NCBI RefSeq assembly: GCF_002259415.1
Contig: NZ_NPFY01000036.1
Span: forward strand, 1-64,000
Origin: Rhodococcus sp. 14-2470-1b
GTDB taxonomy: Bacteria > Actinomycetota > Actinomycetes > Mycobacteriales > Mycobacteriaceae
Reading direction: 5' to 3'
Length of the DNA: 64,000 bases
Of the stretch, positions 20,117 through 28,921 are shown piece after piece. The notes under the pieces are model-generated. The model saw only the letters and a program-made list of their open reading frames with translations. It ran no database searches and was not told where the DNA came from. The stretch's first letter is position 1; each line of letters begins with the position of its first letter. The position numbers were made by a program, and so were the translations under genes.

Positions 20117-20122
20117 ATCCTA
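20117..20122 (-). promoter_or_regulatory. -10 hexamer TAGGAT of the uracil permease gene
   Basis: TAGGAT is 9 nt before the GTG at 20107, in the 23-bp gap after ptsI. It suggests that the permease can be expressed independently of ptsI. Confidence 0.4.
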
Positions 20123-20130
20123 GAGGGCAT

Positions 20131-21840
20131 TCACGCCAGAAGCGCGGTGACCGCTGCACGAGCCGCGGTCGAGCTGTCGGTCTTCAGGGCGGCGTCGGCA
20201 GCGGCGCGGCACTGGTCGAGCGTGACGGAGGACAATTTCGCCCCGACGTGCGCTACGGCGGCGGACGCCGCGGACAGCGACGTGACCCCCAGACCCACCA
20301 ACACACACGCCAGCAGTGGGTCTGCCGCCGCCTCACCGCACACCCCGACGGGCTTGCCCGCTGCCGCACCCGCCTTCGCCGTGTGGGCGACGAGCGCGAT
20401 GACCGCCGGCTGCCACGGATCGGTGAGGTCGGCCAGCTGCGGAGACATCCGGTCTGCGGCCATTGTGTACTGCGCGAGATCGTTGGTTCCGATCGACAGG
20501 AAGTCCACGTGTTCGAGAATGTGCTCGGCCATCAACGCCGCGGCGGGAATCTCGATCATCACCCCGGGCTTCAACCCGCGTGCCCGCACGTCGTCCGCGA
20601 ACGCCTCGGCCTCGGCCGCGGTCGCGATCATCGGGGCCATCACCCACGGCGTCGACCCCGTCGCGGTCGCGGCGGCGGCGATTCCGTCGAGCTGGCGAAG
20701 CAGAATTCCCCTGTTCTGCGCGGCGATTCGAATACCGCGAATTCCGAGGGCAGGGTTGGCCTCGTCCGCGTGGTTCGCGAAACGCAACGGCTTGTCCGAA
20801 CCCGCATCCAGGGTCCTGACGACTACCTTGCGCCCGGCGAAGGCGTCGAGAACCTCGCTGTAGATCCCTGCCTGCTCCTCTGCCGTCGGCTCCACGTCGC
20901 GGTCCAGGAAGCACAATTCGGTGCGGAACAGACCGATGCCTTCGGCCGCGGTCAGGCGAGCGGCGCGGGCACCGGCACCGTCCTGGACGTTGGCGAGGAT
21001 GTCCACGAGATGCCCGTCGGATGTCGAACCCGGCCCGGCCCACTGTGACACCCGATCCAGTTCTGCGCGCGCGTCGGACACAGCCTGCGTGGCCCGAGCC
21101 GGGTCCGGTTCGAGCACGATGCTGCCGGCGATACCGTCGACCACCACGGGCGTCCCTTCCGCCACGTCGTCGAGACCGGACACCGCCACGACACAGGGGA
21201 TTCCGAGCTGACGGGCGATGATCGCAGTGTGACTGGTGGGTCCGCCGAGTGACGTCGCGAGCCCGACGACGAAGTTCGGGTCCAGACCGGCCGTGTCGGC
21301 GGGCGCCAAGTCGTCGGCGAGAAGGATGGACGGAACCGTCGGGGCCGGAACACCCGGTTCCGGCGATCCGAGTATCTGCGCGACGACCCGATCCCGGACG
21401 TCACGCAGGTCGGTGACGCGCTCGGCCATCAGGCCGCCGAGCTTGGTGAACATCGTTACGAATTGTTCGGTCGCGGCATTGGTCGCCGACGTCGCGGACG
21501 CTCCGGCAGCGATGTGCTTCTCGGCAGCCTTCAGCCAACCGCGGTCCTGAGCCATGGCTGCATTGGCCGAGAGCACCTCCGACGCCGCTCCGGTGGCCAA
21601 CTCTGCGCGGCCCCGAAGCCGACCTGCCACCACGGACGTCGCCTCACGGAACTTCTCGAGCTCGGGCCCGCGTGCCTGCTCGTCCAACACCGTGTCGTCG
21701 ACGGGCACGTCCGGCCGACCGCCGGGCCTGATCACCGGGCCGTAACCGACTCCGGGTACGACGGGCGTGCCGGTCAGAACCGCCGAACCGGCCAGTGATG
21801 CTCCGGTCTCCTGGTTCTCGGCGAGGTGCGATCCCGTCAT
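20131..21840 (-). CDS. ptsI: Phosphoenolpyruvate-protein phosphotransferase (PTS enzyme I)
   Basis: A 569-residue cytoplasmic enzyme that takes phosphate from PEP and passes it to HPr. The phosphohistidine signature GGPTSHTAIIARQLGIPC places His204 as the active residue. The PEP-binding TIM-barrel half has DFLSIGTNDLAQYT and the cysteine-containing VGVCGEAAADP. The ATG at 21840 has AAGGAGG at ideal distance; an ORF 14 codons longer lacks support. It is divergent from the deoR-fruK-fruA-ptsH operon, so the full phosphate relay is encoded here. Confidence 0.95.
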   Translation of the reverse strand: MTGSHLAENQETGASLAGSAVLTGTPVVPGVGYGPVIRPGGRPDVPVDDTVLDEQARGPELEKFREATSVVAGRLRGRAELATGAASEVLSANAAMAQDRGWLKAAEKHIAAGASATSATNAATEQFVTMFTKLGGLMAERVTDLRDVRDRVVAQILGSPEPGVPAPTVPSILLADDLAPADTAGLDPNFVVGLATSLGGPTSHTAIIARQLGIPCVVAVSGLDDVAEGTPVVVDGIAGSIVLEPDPARATQAVSDARAELDRVSQWAGPGSTSDGHLVDILANVQDGAGARAARLTAAEGIGLFRTELCFLDRDVEPTAEEQAGIYSEVLDAFAGRKVVVRTLDAGSDKPLRFANHADEANPALGIRGIRIAAQNRGILLRQLDGIAAAATATGSTPWVMAPMIATAAEAEAFADDVRARGLKPGVMIEIPAAALMAEHILEHVDFLSIGTNDLAQYTMAADRMSPQLADLTDPWQPAVIALVAHTAKAGAAAGKPVGVCGEAAADPLLACVLVGLGVTSLSAASAAVAHVGAKLSSVTLDQCRAAADAALKTDSSTAARAAVTALLA

Positions 21841-21918
21841 GTGTCCTCCTTGAACGAAAAGTGCGCGCGGCGAAGTGGGCATGTGTCCGCATCCGCTGTG
21901 ATCGACTTGTTGTGACTC

Positions 21919-21964
21919 AGATTACTCTTTGCTCTTGACATGTCAACAGATACGGGCGTAAAAC
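21919..21964. promoter_or_regulatory. Back-to-back promoters of ptsI and the fructose operon sharing a palindromic -35
   Basis: The palindrome TTGACATGTCAA (21935-21946) contains a perfect TTGACA on each strand. Rightward, TAAAAC (21959-21964) follows after 18 bp and could be the -10 of deoR-fruK-fruA-ptsH. Leftward, TAATCT (21924-21919) follows after 16 bp and could be the -10 of ptsI. The region is AT-rich relative to its surroundings and contains TTGTTGTGA and AAACAACAT stretches that could bind the DeoR regulator. Confidence 0.6.
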
Positions 21965-22028
21965 AACATAAACCAACACGTAATTGGGCCAGAGCGCAGC
22001 CCGCACGCACGACGGAGAGGAGGAACAG

Positions 22029-22796
22029 ATGTACGCAGAGGAACGTCAACAATCGATTGCAGAGCTGATCACCAGTCGTGGACGTGTCTCGGTGGCCGAT
22101 CTGTCCACCTCGTTCGGGGTCACCACGGAGACCGTTCGCCGGGACCTGGCGATGCTGGATCGCCTCGGTGTCGTTCGGCGCGTGCACGGCGGTGCGGTGC
22201 CCGCGTCGGCTCTGACGGTCACCGAACCCGGCGTCGGTGAACGTGAATACACGCGAGCCGAACAGAAGGATGCGATCGCTGCCGCTGCGGTCGAGTACTT
22301 CCCGGGTTCGGGTGGCAGCGTCGTGCTGGACGCCGGAACCACAACGGGTCGATTGGCCGCGTTGATCGGCCCCGACCGTGAGCTCACCCTGGTCACCAAC
22401 TCCGTTCCGATTGCAGCGAGAGTTGCACCCCTGTCCGGAATCAGCCTTCGGATGCTGGGCGGCCGAGTTCGAGGTGCGACACAGGCGGCCGTCGGCGAGG
22501 AAGCACTGACATCGCTGGAGTGGCTGCGGGTGGACGTGGCGTTCATCGGTACGAACGCACTCAGTCTCGGACACGGGCTGTCGACCCCGGACAGCGACGA
22601 GGCCGCCGTGAAACGAGCAATGGTGCGCTCCGCCAATCATGTGGTCGTACTTGCCGATTCGTCCAAGATCGGCCGCGAGCATCTGGTCAGCTTCGCCCGA
22701 CTCGAGAACATCGATGTCGTGGTGACGGACGCCCAGATCGCGGTCTCCGACCGTAAGAGTTTGACCGACAACGGAATCGAGGTGGTGATCGCATGA
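22029..22796 (+). CDS. DeoR-family regulator of the fructose PTS (FruR-like)
   Basis: The 255-residue product begins with a DeoR helix-turn-helix: RGRVSVADLSTSFGVTTETV (17-36) followed by RRDLAMLDRLGVVRRVHGGA. The C-terminal sugar-phosphate sensor domain has the DAGTTTGRLA and VFVLADSSKIGRE-like segments, here VVLADSSKIG. It probably represses this operon and ptsI, with fructose 1-phosphate or fructose 1,6-bisphosphate as inducer; that is inferred from position. AGGAGGAA precedes the ATG at 22029. Its stop overlaps the fruK start (ATGA), indicating translational coupling. Confidence 0.88.
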   Translation: MYAEERQQSIAELITSRGRVSVADLSTSFGVTTETVRRDLAMLDRLGVVRRVHGGAVPASALTVTEPGVGEREYTRAEQKDAIAAAAVEYFPGSGGSVVLDAGTTTGRLAALIGPDRELTLVTNSVPIAARVAPLSGISLRMLGGRVRGATQAAVGEEALTSLEWLRVDVAFIGTNALSLGHGLSTPDSDEAAVKRAMVRSANHVVVLADSSKIGREHLVSFARLENIDVVVTDAQIAVSDRKSLTDNGIEVVIA

Positions 22797-23809
22797 TCGT
22801 CACACTGACCGCCAATCCGAGTATCGACCGAACGGTGGTGTTGGATACCGAGCTCGTGCGCGGTGGCGTGCATCGGGCGCGAGCGTCGGTGAGCGACCCG
22901 GGAGGCAAAGGCGTCAACGTGGCCAGGGTTCTCACCGCCTCCGGCGTGCAGGCCATGGCGGTGCTTCCTGCATCCGAGCACGACCCTCTGCTCGAGGCTC
23001 TGTCCGACAAGGGGGTCCGCTACTGCGCCGTCCCGACGGGCGCGCTCGCTCGGACGAACATCACCGTCAGCGAGCCCGGTGGCGTCACCACCAAGATCAA
23101 CGAGCCGGGCGCGGAGTTGTCCGAGGCAGCCAGGACTGAACTGTTCGAGACGGTCGTCGACCTGGGACGAGATGCAACCTGGGTGGCTTTGTCGGGATCT
23201 CTTCCCCCCGGCATACCTGTCGGCTGGTACGGGGAACTCGTGGCGGCACTGAAGTCCACGACGGCGTGCAAGGTTGCCGTGGACACGTCGGATGCACCGC
23301 TTCTCGCGCTCGCGGCGTCGTTCCCCCGTTCTGCGCCGGACCTGATCAAGCCCAACTCCGAGGAGCTCGCGCAGCTCACCGGAGCGGATGCCGAGAACCT
23401 CGAGCGTGCGGCAGCTGCGGGGGATCCGACTGCGGCGATCGACGCGAGTCGAATCCTGTTGGAGCGTGGCGTCGGTGCGGTGCTCGCCACCTTGGGCAGC
23501 GCGGGAGCGGTCCTGGTGACCCAGGAGGGTGCGTGGTTCGCCTCGCCACCGAAGATCGACGCGATCAGCACCGTCGGCGCGGGAGATTCGTCCCTTGCCG
23601 GCTACATCCTCGCCGACATAGAGCGATGCCCACCCGCCGACCTGATTTGTCGAGCCGTGGCGTACGGCACCGCGGCGACGGCTCTGCCCGGCACCACCCT
23701 TCCCACCCCCGAACAGACTCGTCCCGACTCGGTGACCGTCGAAGCCGTGCAGTCACCGAATTCACACAACCCACAGCCCTCCCCCAGCTCGAAGACCCTC
23801 ACCTCGTAG
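22793..23809 (+). CDS. fruK: 1-phosphofructokinase
   Basis: A 338-residue PfkB-family kinase that converts fructose 1-phosphate to fructose 1,6-bisphosphate with ATP. It starts MIVTLTANPSIDRTV, has the sugar-binding GGKGVNVARVL (38-48) and the PfkB signature 2 STVGAGDSSLAGY with the catalytic aspartate near 259. It is about 20 residues longer than usual because of a Pro/Ser-rich tail (NPQPSPSSKTLTS). The start overlaps the deoR stop by four bases. It works directly downstream of FruA. Confidence 0.93.
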   Translation: MIVTLTANPSIDRTVVLDTELVRGGVHRARASVSDPGGKGVNVARVLTASGVQAMAVLPASEHDPLLEALSDKGVRYCAVPTGALARTNITVSEPGGVTTKINEPGAELSEAARTELFETVVDLGRDATWVALSGSLPPGIPVGWYGELVAALKSTTACKVAVDTSDAPLLALAASFPRSAPDLIKPNSEELAQLTGADAENLERAAAAGDPTAAIDASRILLERGVGAVLATLGSAGAVLVTQEGAWFASPPKIDAISTVGAGDSSLAGYILADIERCPPADLICRAVAYGTAATALPGTTLPTPEQTRPDSVTVEAVQSPNSHNPQPSPSSKTLTS

Positions 23810-23819
23810 GAGCGACGTC

Positions 23820-25901
23820 ATGTCCACACCCACCAACGATCCCGCGATCATCGCGGAGGACCTCATAGTCCTCGACGCGGACCTCGGTGAATCGAAAGAC
23901 GCTGTCATCGCACGGCTTTCGACCCTTCTCGCCGACGCCGGGCGCGCCACCGATGCCGAACCGCTCCGCGACGCCGCGCTGGCCCGCGAAGCGCAGTCGG
24001 CGACCGGATTGCCGGGCGGCATCGCCATCCCCCACTGCCGCGCCGAGGCCGTCACGACGGCGTCGCTCGGATTCGCCCGTCTGAACCCCAAGGTCGATTT
24101 CGGTGCGCCCGACGGCCCGGCCGATCTGGTCTTCCTCATCGCGGCGCCGGCCGGTGCGGGTTCGGCACACATGAAGCTGCTCTCCAGCCTGGCTCGGGCG
24201 CTGGTCAAGCCCGAGTTCGTGACATCGTTGCGCGAAGCTCCGACGGCCGCGGACGTCGTCGCTCTCGTCGACGGTGTCATCAACCCCGCACCCAAGGCCA
24301 CGGCACCGAAGTCGGCAGCTGTCCCTGCTGCTGCGGCCACCACAGCCGGGGCCGCAGTCAGCACGGCCAAGCACTCCGCACCCGAGGCCCCGTCCTCCGC
24401 GGCGGAAAATCCCAAGCACATCGTCGCCGTGACTGCGTGCCCCACGGGCATCGCCCACACCTACATGGCCGCGGATTCACTCGTCGCCGCCGGTGATCGC
24501 GCGGGCGTCACGGTGCACGTCGAGACTCAGGGATCGAGCGGAAGCACGCCGCTCGACCCAGCACTGATCGCGAGCGCAGAAGCAGTCATCTTCGCCACCG
24601 ACGTCGGTGTCAAGGGCAAGGAGCGCTTCGCCGGCAAGCCTGTCATCTCGTCCGGAGTCAAACGCGCCATCAACGAGCCCGACGTGATGGTCACCGAAGC
24701 TCTGCGCGCATCGAACGATCCGAACGCCGCCCGTGTCTCCGGGACGGCAGCCGATCCAGGCACCGCGTCCTCCGGCGCCGGCGAACTGGGATGGGGCACG
24801 CGCATTCGGCAGATCCTGCTGACCGGTGTCAGCTACATGATCCCGTTCGTCGCAGCGGGCGGACTCCTGATCGCACTCGGCTTCCTGCTCGGTGGATACA
24901 CCATCTCCGAGAGTGCCGAGGACATCGTCGTCAACAACTCGCTCACCGCGTTGCCCGACGGTGGTCTGAAGATCTACCTCGGAGCTGTCCTCTTCCAGAT
25001 CGGCGCGCTGTCCTTCAGCTTCCTGGTTCCTGCATTGGCCGGTTACATCTCGTACGCCATTGCCGACAGGCCCGGTCTTGCACCAGGTTTCACGGCTGGC
25101 GCCGTGGCCGTCCTGGTGGGTGCAGGCTTCATCGGTGGCCTCGTCGGCGGTCTGATCGCCGGTTTCGTCGCGCTGTGGATCAGCAGGTGGAAGATCCCGG
25201 CTCTGCTTCGCGGCTTGATGCCGGTCGTCATCATTCCGCTGTTCGCGACTCTGATCGTCGGCGGCATCATGTTCCTCGTGCTCGGGAAGCCGCTCGCCGC
25301 CATCACCAGCGGATTGACCAACTGGCTCAACGGCCTGTCCGGTAGCTCCATCATCATCCTCGGCATCATCCTCGGCTTGATGATGTGCTTCGACCTCGGC
25401 GGCCCGGTCAACAAGGCCGCGTACGCGTTCGCCACTGCAGGCCTGTCGGTCACCGACACCGCATCGCTGCGCATCATGGCTGCCGTGATGGCCGCCGGCA
25501 TGGTGCCGCCGCTCGCTCTGGCACTCGCGTCGGCCGTGCGCCCGAAGATCTTCACCGAAGCCGAACGCGAGAACGGCAAGGCCGCATGGTTCCTCGGTGC
25601 AGCGTTCATTTCCGAAGGTGCGATTCCGTTCGCGGCCGCCGACCCACTTCGCGTGATTCCGTCGATGATGGCGGGCGGCGCAGTGACCGGTGCGCTCATC
25701 ATGGCGATGGACGTCACCCTCAGTGCTCCGCACGGCGGCATCTTCGTGTTCTTCGCCGTCGGTGGCATCCTGTGGTTCCTGCTCGCCCTCGCAGTCGGCA
25801 CGATCGTCGCCGCCGTGCTCGTGATCGCCGCCAAGCAGTTCGCCAAGGGCAAGAACGCCCCCTCGGAAGCGGCCATCGACCCCGACCTCGTCACCGCTTG
25901 A
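23820..25901 (+). CDS. fruA: PTS fructose transporter EIIABC
   Basis: The 693-residue protein is a three-domain PTS permease. The IIA domain (about 10-155) has phosphohistidine His72 in GIAIPHCRA. An Ala/Pro/Thr-rich linker leads to IIB (about 198-300) with phosphocysteine Cys207 in VTACPTGIAHTYMA. IIC (about 322-680) has around nine membrane helices and starts at TRIRQILLTGVSYMIPF. It imports fructose and releases fructose 1-phosphate. It lies 10 bp after fruK, with GGAGCGACGTC before the ATG. The EIIABC order in one chain is that of other actinobacterial FruA proteins. Confidence 0.94.
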   Translation: MSTPTNDPAIIAEDLIVLDADLGESKDAVIARLSTLLADAGRATDAEPLRDAALAREAQSATGLPGGIAIPHCRAEAVTTASLGFARLNPKVDFGAPDGPADLVFLIAAPAGAGSAHMKLLSSLARALVKPEFVTSLREAPTAADVVALVDGVINPAPKATAPKSAAVPAAAATTAGAAVSTAKHSAPEAPSSAAENPKHIVAVTACPTGIAHTYMAADSLVAAGDRAGVTVHVETQGSSGSTPLDPALIASAEAVIFATDVGVKGKERFAGKPVISSGVKRAINEPDVMVTEALRASNDPNAARVSGTAADPGTASSGAGELGWGTRIRQILLTGVSYMIPFVAAGGLLIALGFLLGGYTISESAEDIVVNNSLTALPDGGLKIYLGAVLFQIGALSFSFLVPALAGYISYAIADRPGLAPGFTAGAVAVLVGAGFIGGLVGGLIAGFVALWISRWKIPALLRGLMPVVIIPLFATLIVGGIMFLVLGKPLAAITSGLTNWLNGLSGSSIIILGIILGLMMCFDLGGPVNKAAYAFATAGLSVTDTASLRIMAAVMAAGMVPPLALALASAVRPKIFTEAERENGKAAWFLGAAFISEGAIPFAAADPLRVIPSMMAGGAVTGALIMAMDVTLSAPHGGIFVFFAVGGILWFLLALAVGTIVAAVLVIAAKQFAKGKNAPSEAAIDPDLVTA

Positions 25902-25955
25902 TCATCACCCCCCTGATCGTCATCGCCTGACCCCCCAACGAAGAAGGAGCAATTC

Positions 25956-26213
25956 ATGCCCAGCACCACAGTCACCGTCGGATCCGCAATCGGTCTGCAC
26001 GCGCGACCCGCAGCGATCATCGCCGAGGCCGTTGCCGACGCAGGCGTCGACGTCACTCTCGCCGTGGACGGCGAGGAGCCGGTGGACGCCGGATCCGCGC
26101 TGATGATCATGACCCTCGGTGCAGCCAAGGGCACCGAGGTGACCGTCGAGAGCGAGGACCAGGCGGCTCTGGACAAGGTGGCTGCGCTCGTCGCGTCCGA
26201 CCTCGACGCCTGA
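25956..26213 (+). CDS. ptsH: Phosphocarrier protein HPr
   Basis: An 85-residue protein of canonical HPr size. His15 in GLHARPAA is the phospho-acceptor from enzyme I; Ser47 in DAGSALMIMTL is at the regulatory serine position. GAAGGAG precedes the ATG. It closes the fructose operon, 54 bp after fruA, so EI, HPr and EIIABC are all encoded within 6 kb. The gene converges on the next with a 4-bp gap. Confidence 0.95.
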   Translation: MPSTTVTVGSAIGLHARPAAIIAEAVADAGVDVTLAVDGEEPVDAGSALMIMTLGAAKGTEVTVESEDQAALDKVAALVASDLDA

Positions 26214-26217
26214 CCCG

Positions 26218-27243
26218 TCAACGCCGTCGGGCTGCCCCGACGGTGTAGAAGATCGACACGATCGCCAGGACACCGGCGACGGCGAGCGCACCCAGCGGCC
26301 ATCGGCCACTCGGCTGCTGCGAAGCTCCCGTCGCCGGTGTCGGTGTTTCGACGAGTGCTGTTGCGCCGCTCAGCACTTCGATGGGGGGAACCGGCCCACC
26401 TGCGGCTTCGGAGGCAATCAAGAGGTTGCCGTTCGAATCGAATGCGAGTGCCTCACCCTGAGGCTGGGCAGGTAACGCTACGATCTCCGGCTCACCGGAC
26501 AGAGCTCGTACGACGTCGCCGTCGGGCACCGCGAACAGGTAGGTGTCGGTATACGTCCGCACTGCAGCGACAGCCCCGTCGGCACTCACCGCTCCCCCGG
26601 TCGCGAGAATCGACCCGATGATGAACGGCGGACCCCCAGCCGTGTCGGTCCGCTCGAACGTCGATTCCCCGGCCTTCGTGAGAGCGGTGGGCCCCGGTGA
26701 CGCCAGCTCGGTCACGGATTCGCCACCGGCGGGGACGTAGATTCCGCTCACCCCGGTCGGCTCCTTCGTGACGACGACAGGACGACCACCGGGCTCGATC
26801 AGCAGAGCCTCCGCGTCGTGCGGCCCGTCCGGGTAGATCAACCGGTGTAGCTCGCCTTGCCCGGTGACGGGATCCATCCGGGTCAACGCGACGGTGTCAC
26901 GCCTGCTCTGATTGTCACCTGTATCGGACAACCAGAGGTCACCGTCGTACGAGGCCATGTCCTCCACGTCGTACGGGTCGACCGGAACGTCCAGCCACCG
27001 TGTCACGGCACAGCTGTCGTCCAGGACGGCCACCCGGTGATCGGTTCCGCTGTCACCGATCGCATACAGCACACCGTCGACGAATGTCATCCCCGACAAC
27101 TCCTCGAGTGCCGGGTCGGTCGGAGTGCAGTAGGTGTCCGACGGTTCCTGCCGCACCTCCGGCCGAGCATGGGCGGTCGATGCGCCGGCACCGACGGTCA
27201 GCGCCGCCACTGCTACGGCTACCGCAAGGACACCCGGACGCAC
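26218..27243 (-). CDS. Secreted/anchored beta-propeller-like protein of unknown function
   Basis: With a GTG start at 27243 the product has 341 residues. A signal peptide is visible (GVLAVAVAVAALTVGAGASTAHA). The body has repeated blade-like segments such as FVDGVLYAIGDSG, YDGDLWLSDTGDNQ and GEALAFDSNGNLLIASE, suggesting an extracytoplasmic beta-propeller. A C-terminal hydrophobic helix (LGALAVAGVLAIVSIFYTVG) with a basic end resembles a membrane anchor. The start lies 8 bp past the hflX stop, so it is probably co-transcribed with hflX. Function is unknown. Confidence 0.65.
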   Translation of the reverse strand: MRPGVLAVAVAVAALTVGAGASTAHARPEVRQEPSDTYCTPTDPALEELSGMTFVDGVLYAIGDSGTDHRVAVLDDSCAVTRWLDVPVDPYDVEDMASYDGDLWLSDTGDNQSRRDTVALTRMDPVTGQGELHRLIYPDGPHDAEALLIEPGGRPVVVTKEPTGVSGIYVPAGGESVTELASPGPTALTKAGESTFERTDTAGGPPFIIGSILATGGAVSADGAVAAVRTYTDTYLFAVPDGDVVRALSGEPEIVALPAQPQGEALAFDSNGNLLIASEAAGGPVPPIEVLSGATALVETPTPATGASQQPSGRWPLGALAVAGVLAIVSIFYTVGAARRR

Positions 27244-27250
27244 GCCGATG

Positions 27251-28798
27251 TCAGACAGCAGCCGGTTCGTACGCGAACTCGGCCAGGACGGAGGCCAGTG
27301 CCGTCGGAACTCGCGCCTCGACCCGAGTGCCGTCGCTCTCGTGCGACGACTTGGAGATCCGTCCCTCGGTGTGAATGCGTGCGACGAGATCGCCTCGCGT
27401 GTACGGAACGAGGACGTCGATCTCGGCTTCGGGCCACGCCAGAATCTCACCGAGATGATCGCGCAGTTCGTCGATTCCCTCGCCGGTACGAGCCGACACG
27501 AACCGCGCTCCGGGCAGAAGCCCGCGAAGCTGGGTCAACTGGACCGGATCTGCTGCATCGATCTTGTTCACGACGATCAGCTCCGGCGGCATCGTCGAGT
27601 CACGTTCCTTGACGACGTCGACAATGACTTCCCGCACGGCCTTGATCTGGTCCGTGGGCAGCGGATCCGACCCGTCGACGACATGCAGAAGCAGATCGGC
27701 GTCGGTGACTTCTTCCAATGTCGAACGGAATGCTTCGACCAGCTGCGTCGGGAGATGCCTGACGAAGCCGACCGTGTCGGTGAGGACGATGGCTCGCCCG
27801 TCTTCCAGCGTGGACTTTCGCGATGTCGGATCCAGGGTGGCGAACAAGGCGTTCTGAACCAGGACACCCGAACCCGTCAGCGCGTTGAGCAGTGACGACT
27901 TACCCGCATTGGTGTAGCCGACGATCGCGATGTTGGGGGTCGTGCTCTTCAGCCTGCTCTCGCGTTTGGTGTCGCGGGCTTGTTTCATGCCCTTGATCTC
28001 CCTGCGGAGCTTCGCCATGCGCTCGCGAATCCGTCGGCGATCGGTTTCGATCTTGGTCTCACCGGGTCCGCGAAGGCCCACACCGCCATTGCTGCCTGCA
28101 CGGCCGCCGGCCTGACGCGACATCGATTCACCCCAGCCGCGCAGACGCGGAAGCATGTATTCCATCTGCGCGAACGCGACCTGCGCCTTGCCTTCACGCG
28201 ATGTCGCGTGTTGGGCGAAGATGTCCAGGATCAGTGCGGTCCGGTCGATGACCTTGACCTTCACCACTTTCTCCAGTGCGTTGAGCTGCGCGGGTGTGAG
28301 CTCACCGTCGCAGATCACCGTGTCGGCGCCGGTGGACAGCACGACGTCCCTCAGTTCGTGCGCTTTGCCCGAGCCGATGTACGTAGCGGTGTCCGGCTTG
28401 TCTCGTCGCTGAACCAATGCGTCCAGTACTTCGGAGCCCGCTGTTTCCGCGAGTGCGGCGAGCTCGGCCATGCTGCTCTCCACCTGCGCTGCGGTTCCGG
28501 TCGTCCACACCCCGACCAGGACGACGCGTTCGAGCCGAAGCTGGCGGTACTCGACCTCGGTGACGTCCGCGAGTTCCGTGGACAACCCGGCGACGCGCCG
28601 GAGAGCGGTGCGCTCCTCGAGCTGCATGTCGCCCGTCGACGGTCTGCTGTCGGAGCTGCCATCACCCTGATCGGACGCGGGAAGCGGAGAGCGCGCGATC
28701 CTCTTGGACCACGCTTCGCTCTCTTCACGCGTCCAGGCGGACCCGTTCTGCGAGTCGTCGGCGTGGTCGTGATTCTGTGTATCCGTTATTTCCGTCAA
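27251..28798 (-). CDS. hflX: Ribosome-associated GTPase HflX
   Basis: A 515-residue GTPase. The N-terminal HflX domain has the GGG-like and glycine-rich linker GGRAGSNGGVGLRGPGE; the G domain has G1 GYTNAGKSSL (Lys300), G3 DTVGF and G4 NKID. HflX splits stalled or stress-inactivated ribosomes. The TTG at 28798 is the most upstream start, and its spacing to AAGGA is too short, so the true N-terminus may lie a little further in; the first 60 residues are charged and poorly conserved. Gene order hflX-dapF-miaA follows M. tuberculosis Rv2725c-Rv2727c. Confidence 0.9.
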   Translation of the reverse strand: MTEITDTQNHDHADDSQNGSAWTREESEAWSKRIARSPLPASDQGDGSSDSRPSTGDMQLEERTALRRVAGLSTELADVTEVEYRQLRLERVVLVGVWTTGTAAQVESSMAELAALAETAGSEVLDALVQRRDKPDTATYIGSGKAHELRDVVLSTGADTVICDGELTPAQLNALEKVVKVKVIDRTALILDIFAQHATSREGKAQVAFAQMEYMLPRLRGWGESMSRQAGGRAGSNGGVGLRGPGETKIETDRRRIRERMAKLRREIKGMKQARDTKRESRLKSTTPNIAIVGYTNAGKSSLLNALTGSGVLVQNALFATLDPTSRKSTLEDGRAIVLTDTVGFVRHLPTQLVEAFRSTLEEVTDADLLLHVVDGSDPLPTDQIKAVREVIVDVVKERDSTMPPELIVVNKIDAADPVQLTQLRGLLPGARFVSARTGEGIDELRDHLGEILAWPEAEIDVLVPYTRGDLVARIHTEGRISKSSHESDGTRVEARVPTALASVLAEFAYEPAAV

Positions 28799-28921
28799 TC
28801 CTTAGGTCCGGGAATCGAACGATTCCGGTTGTTACAACTCGTTGTCTGTCCAACTTCATCCATGATCCACGAAATCCCCAGCGTGTGCACGCGAGTTTCC
28901 CGCTCCCGCCCGGTCGTGGGC

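Noticed and set aside
24477..25733. 418-codon minus-strand frame inside fruA
   Set aside because: It mirrors the membrane domain of FruA, with no start signal and implausible composition.
27244..27450. Longer N-terminus of the beta-propeller-like protein
   Set aside because: The extension overlaps the hflX 3' end and would bury the clear signal peptide behind about 70 arginine-rich residues.
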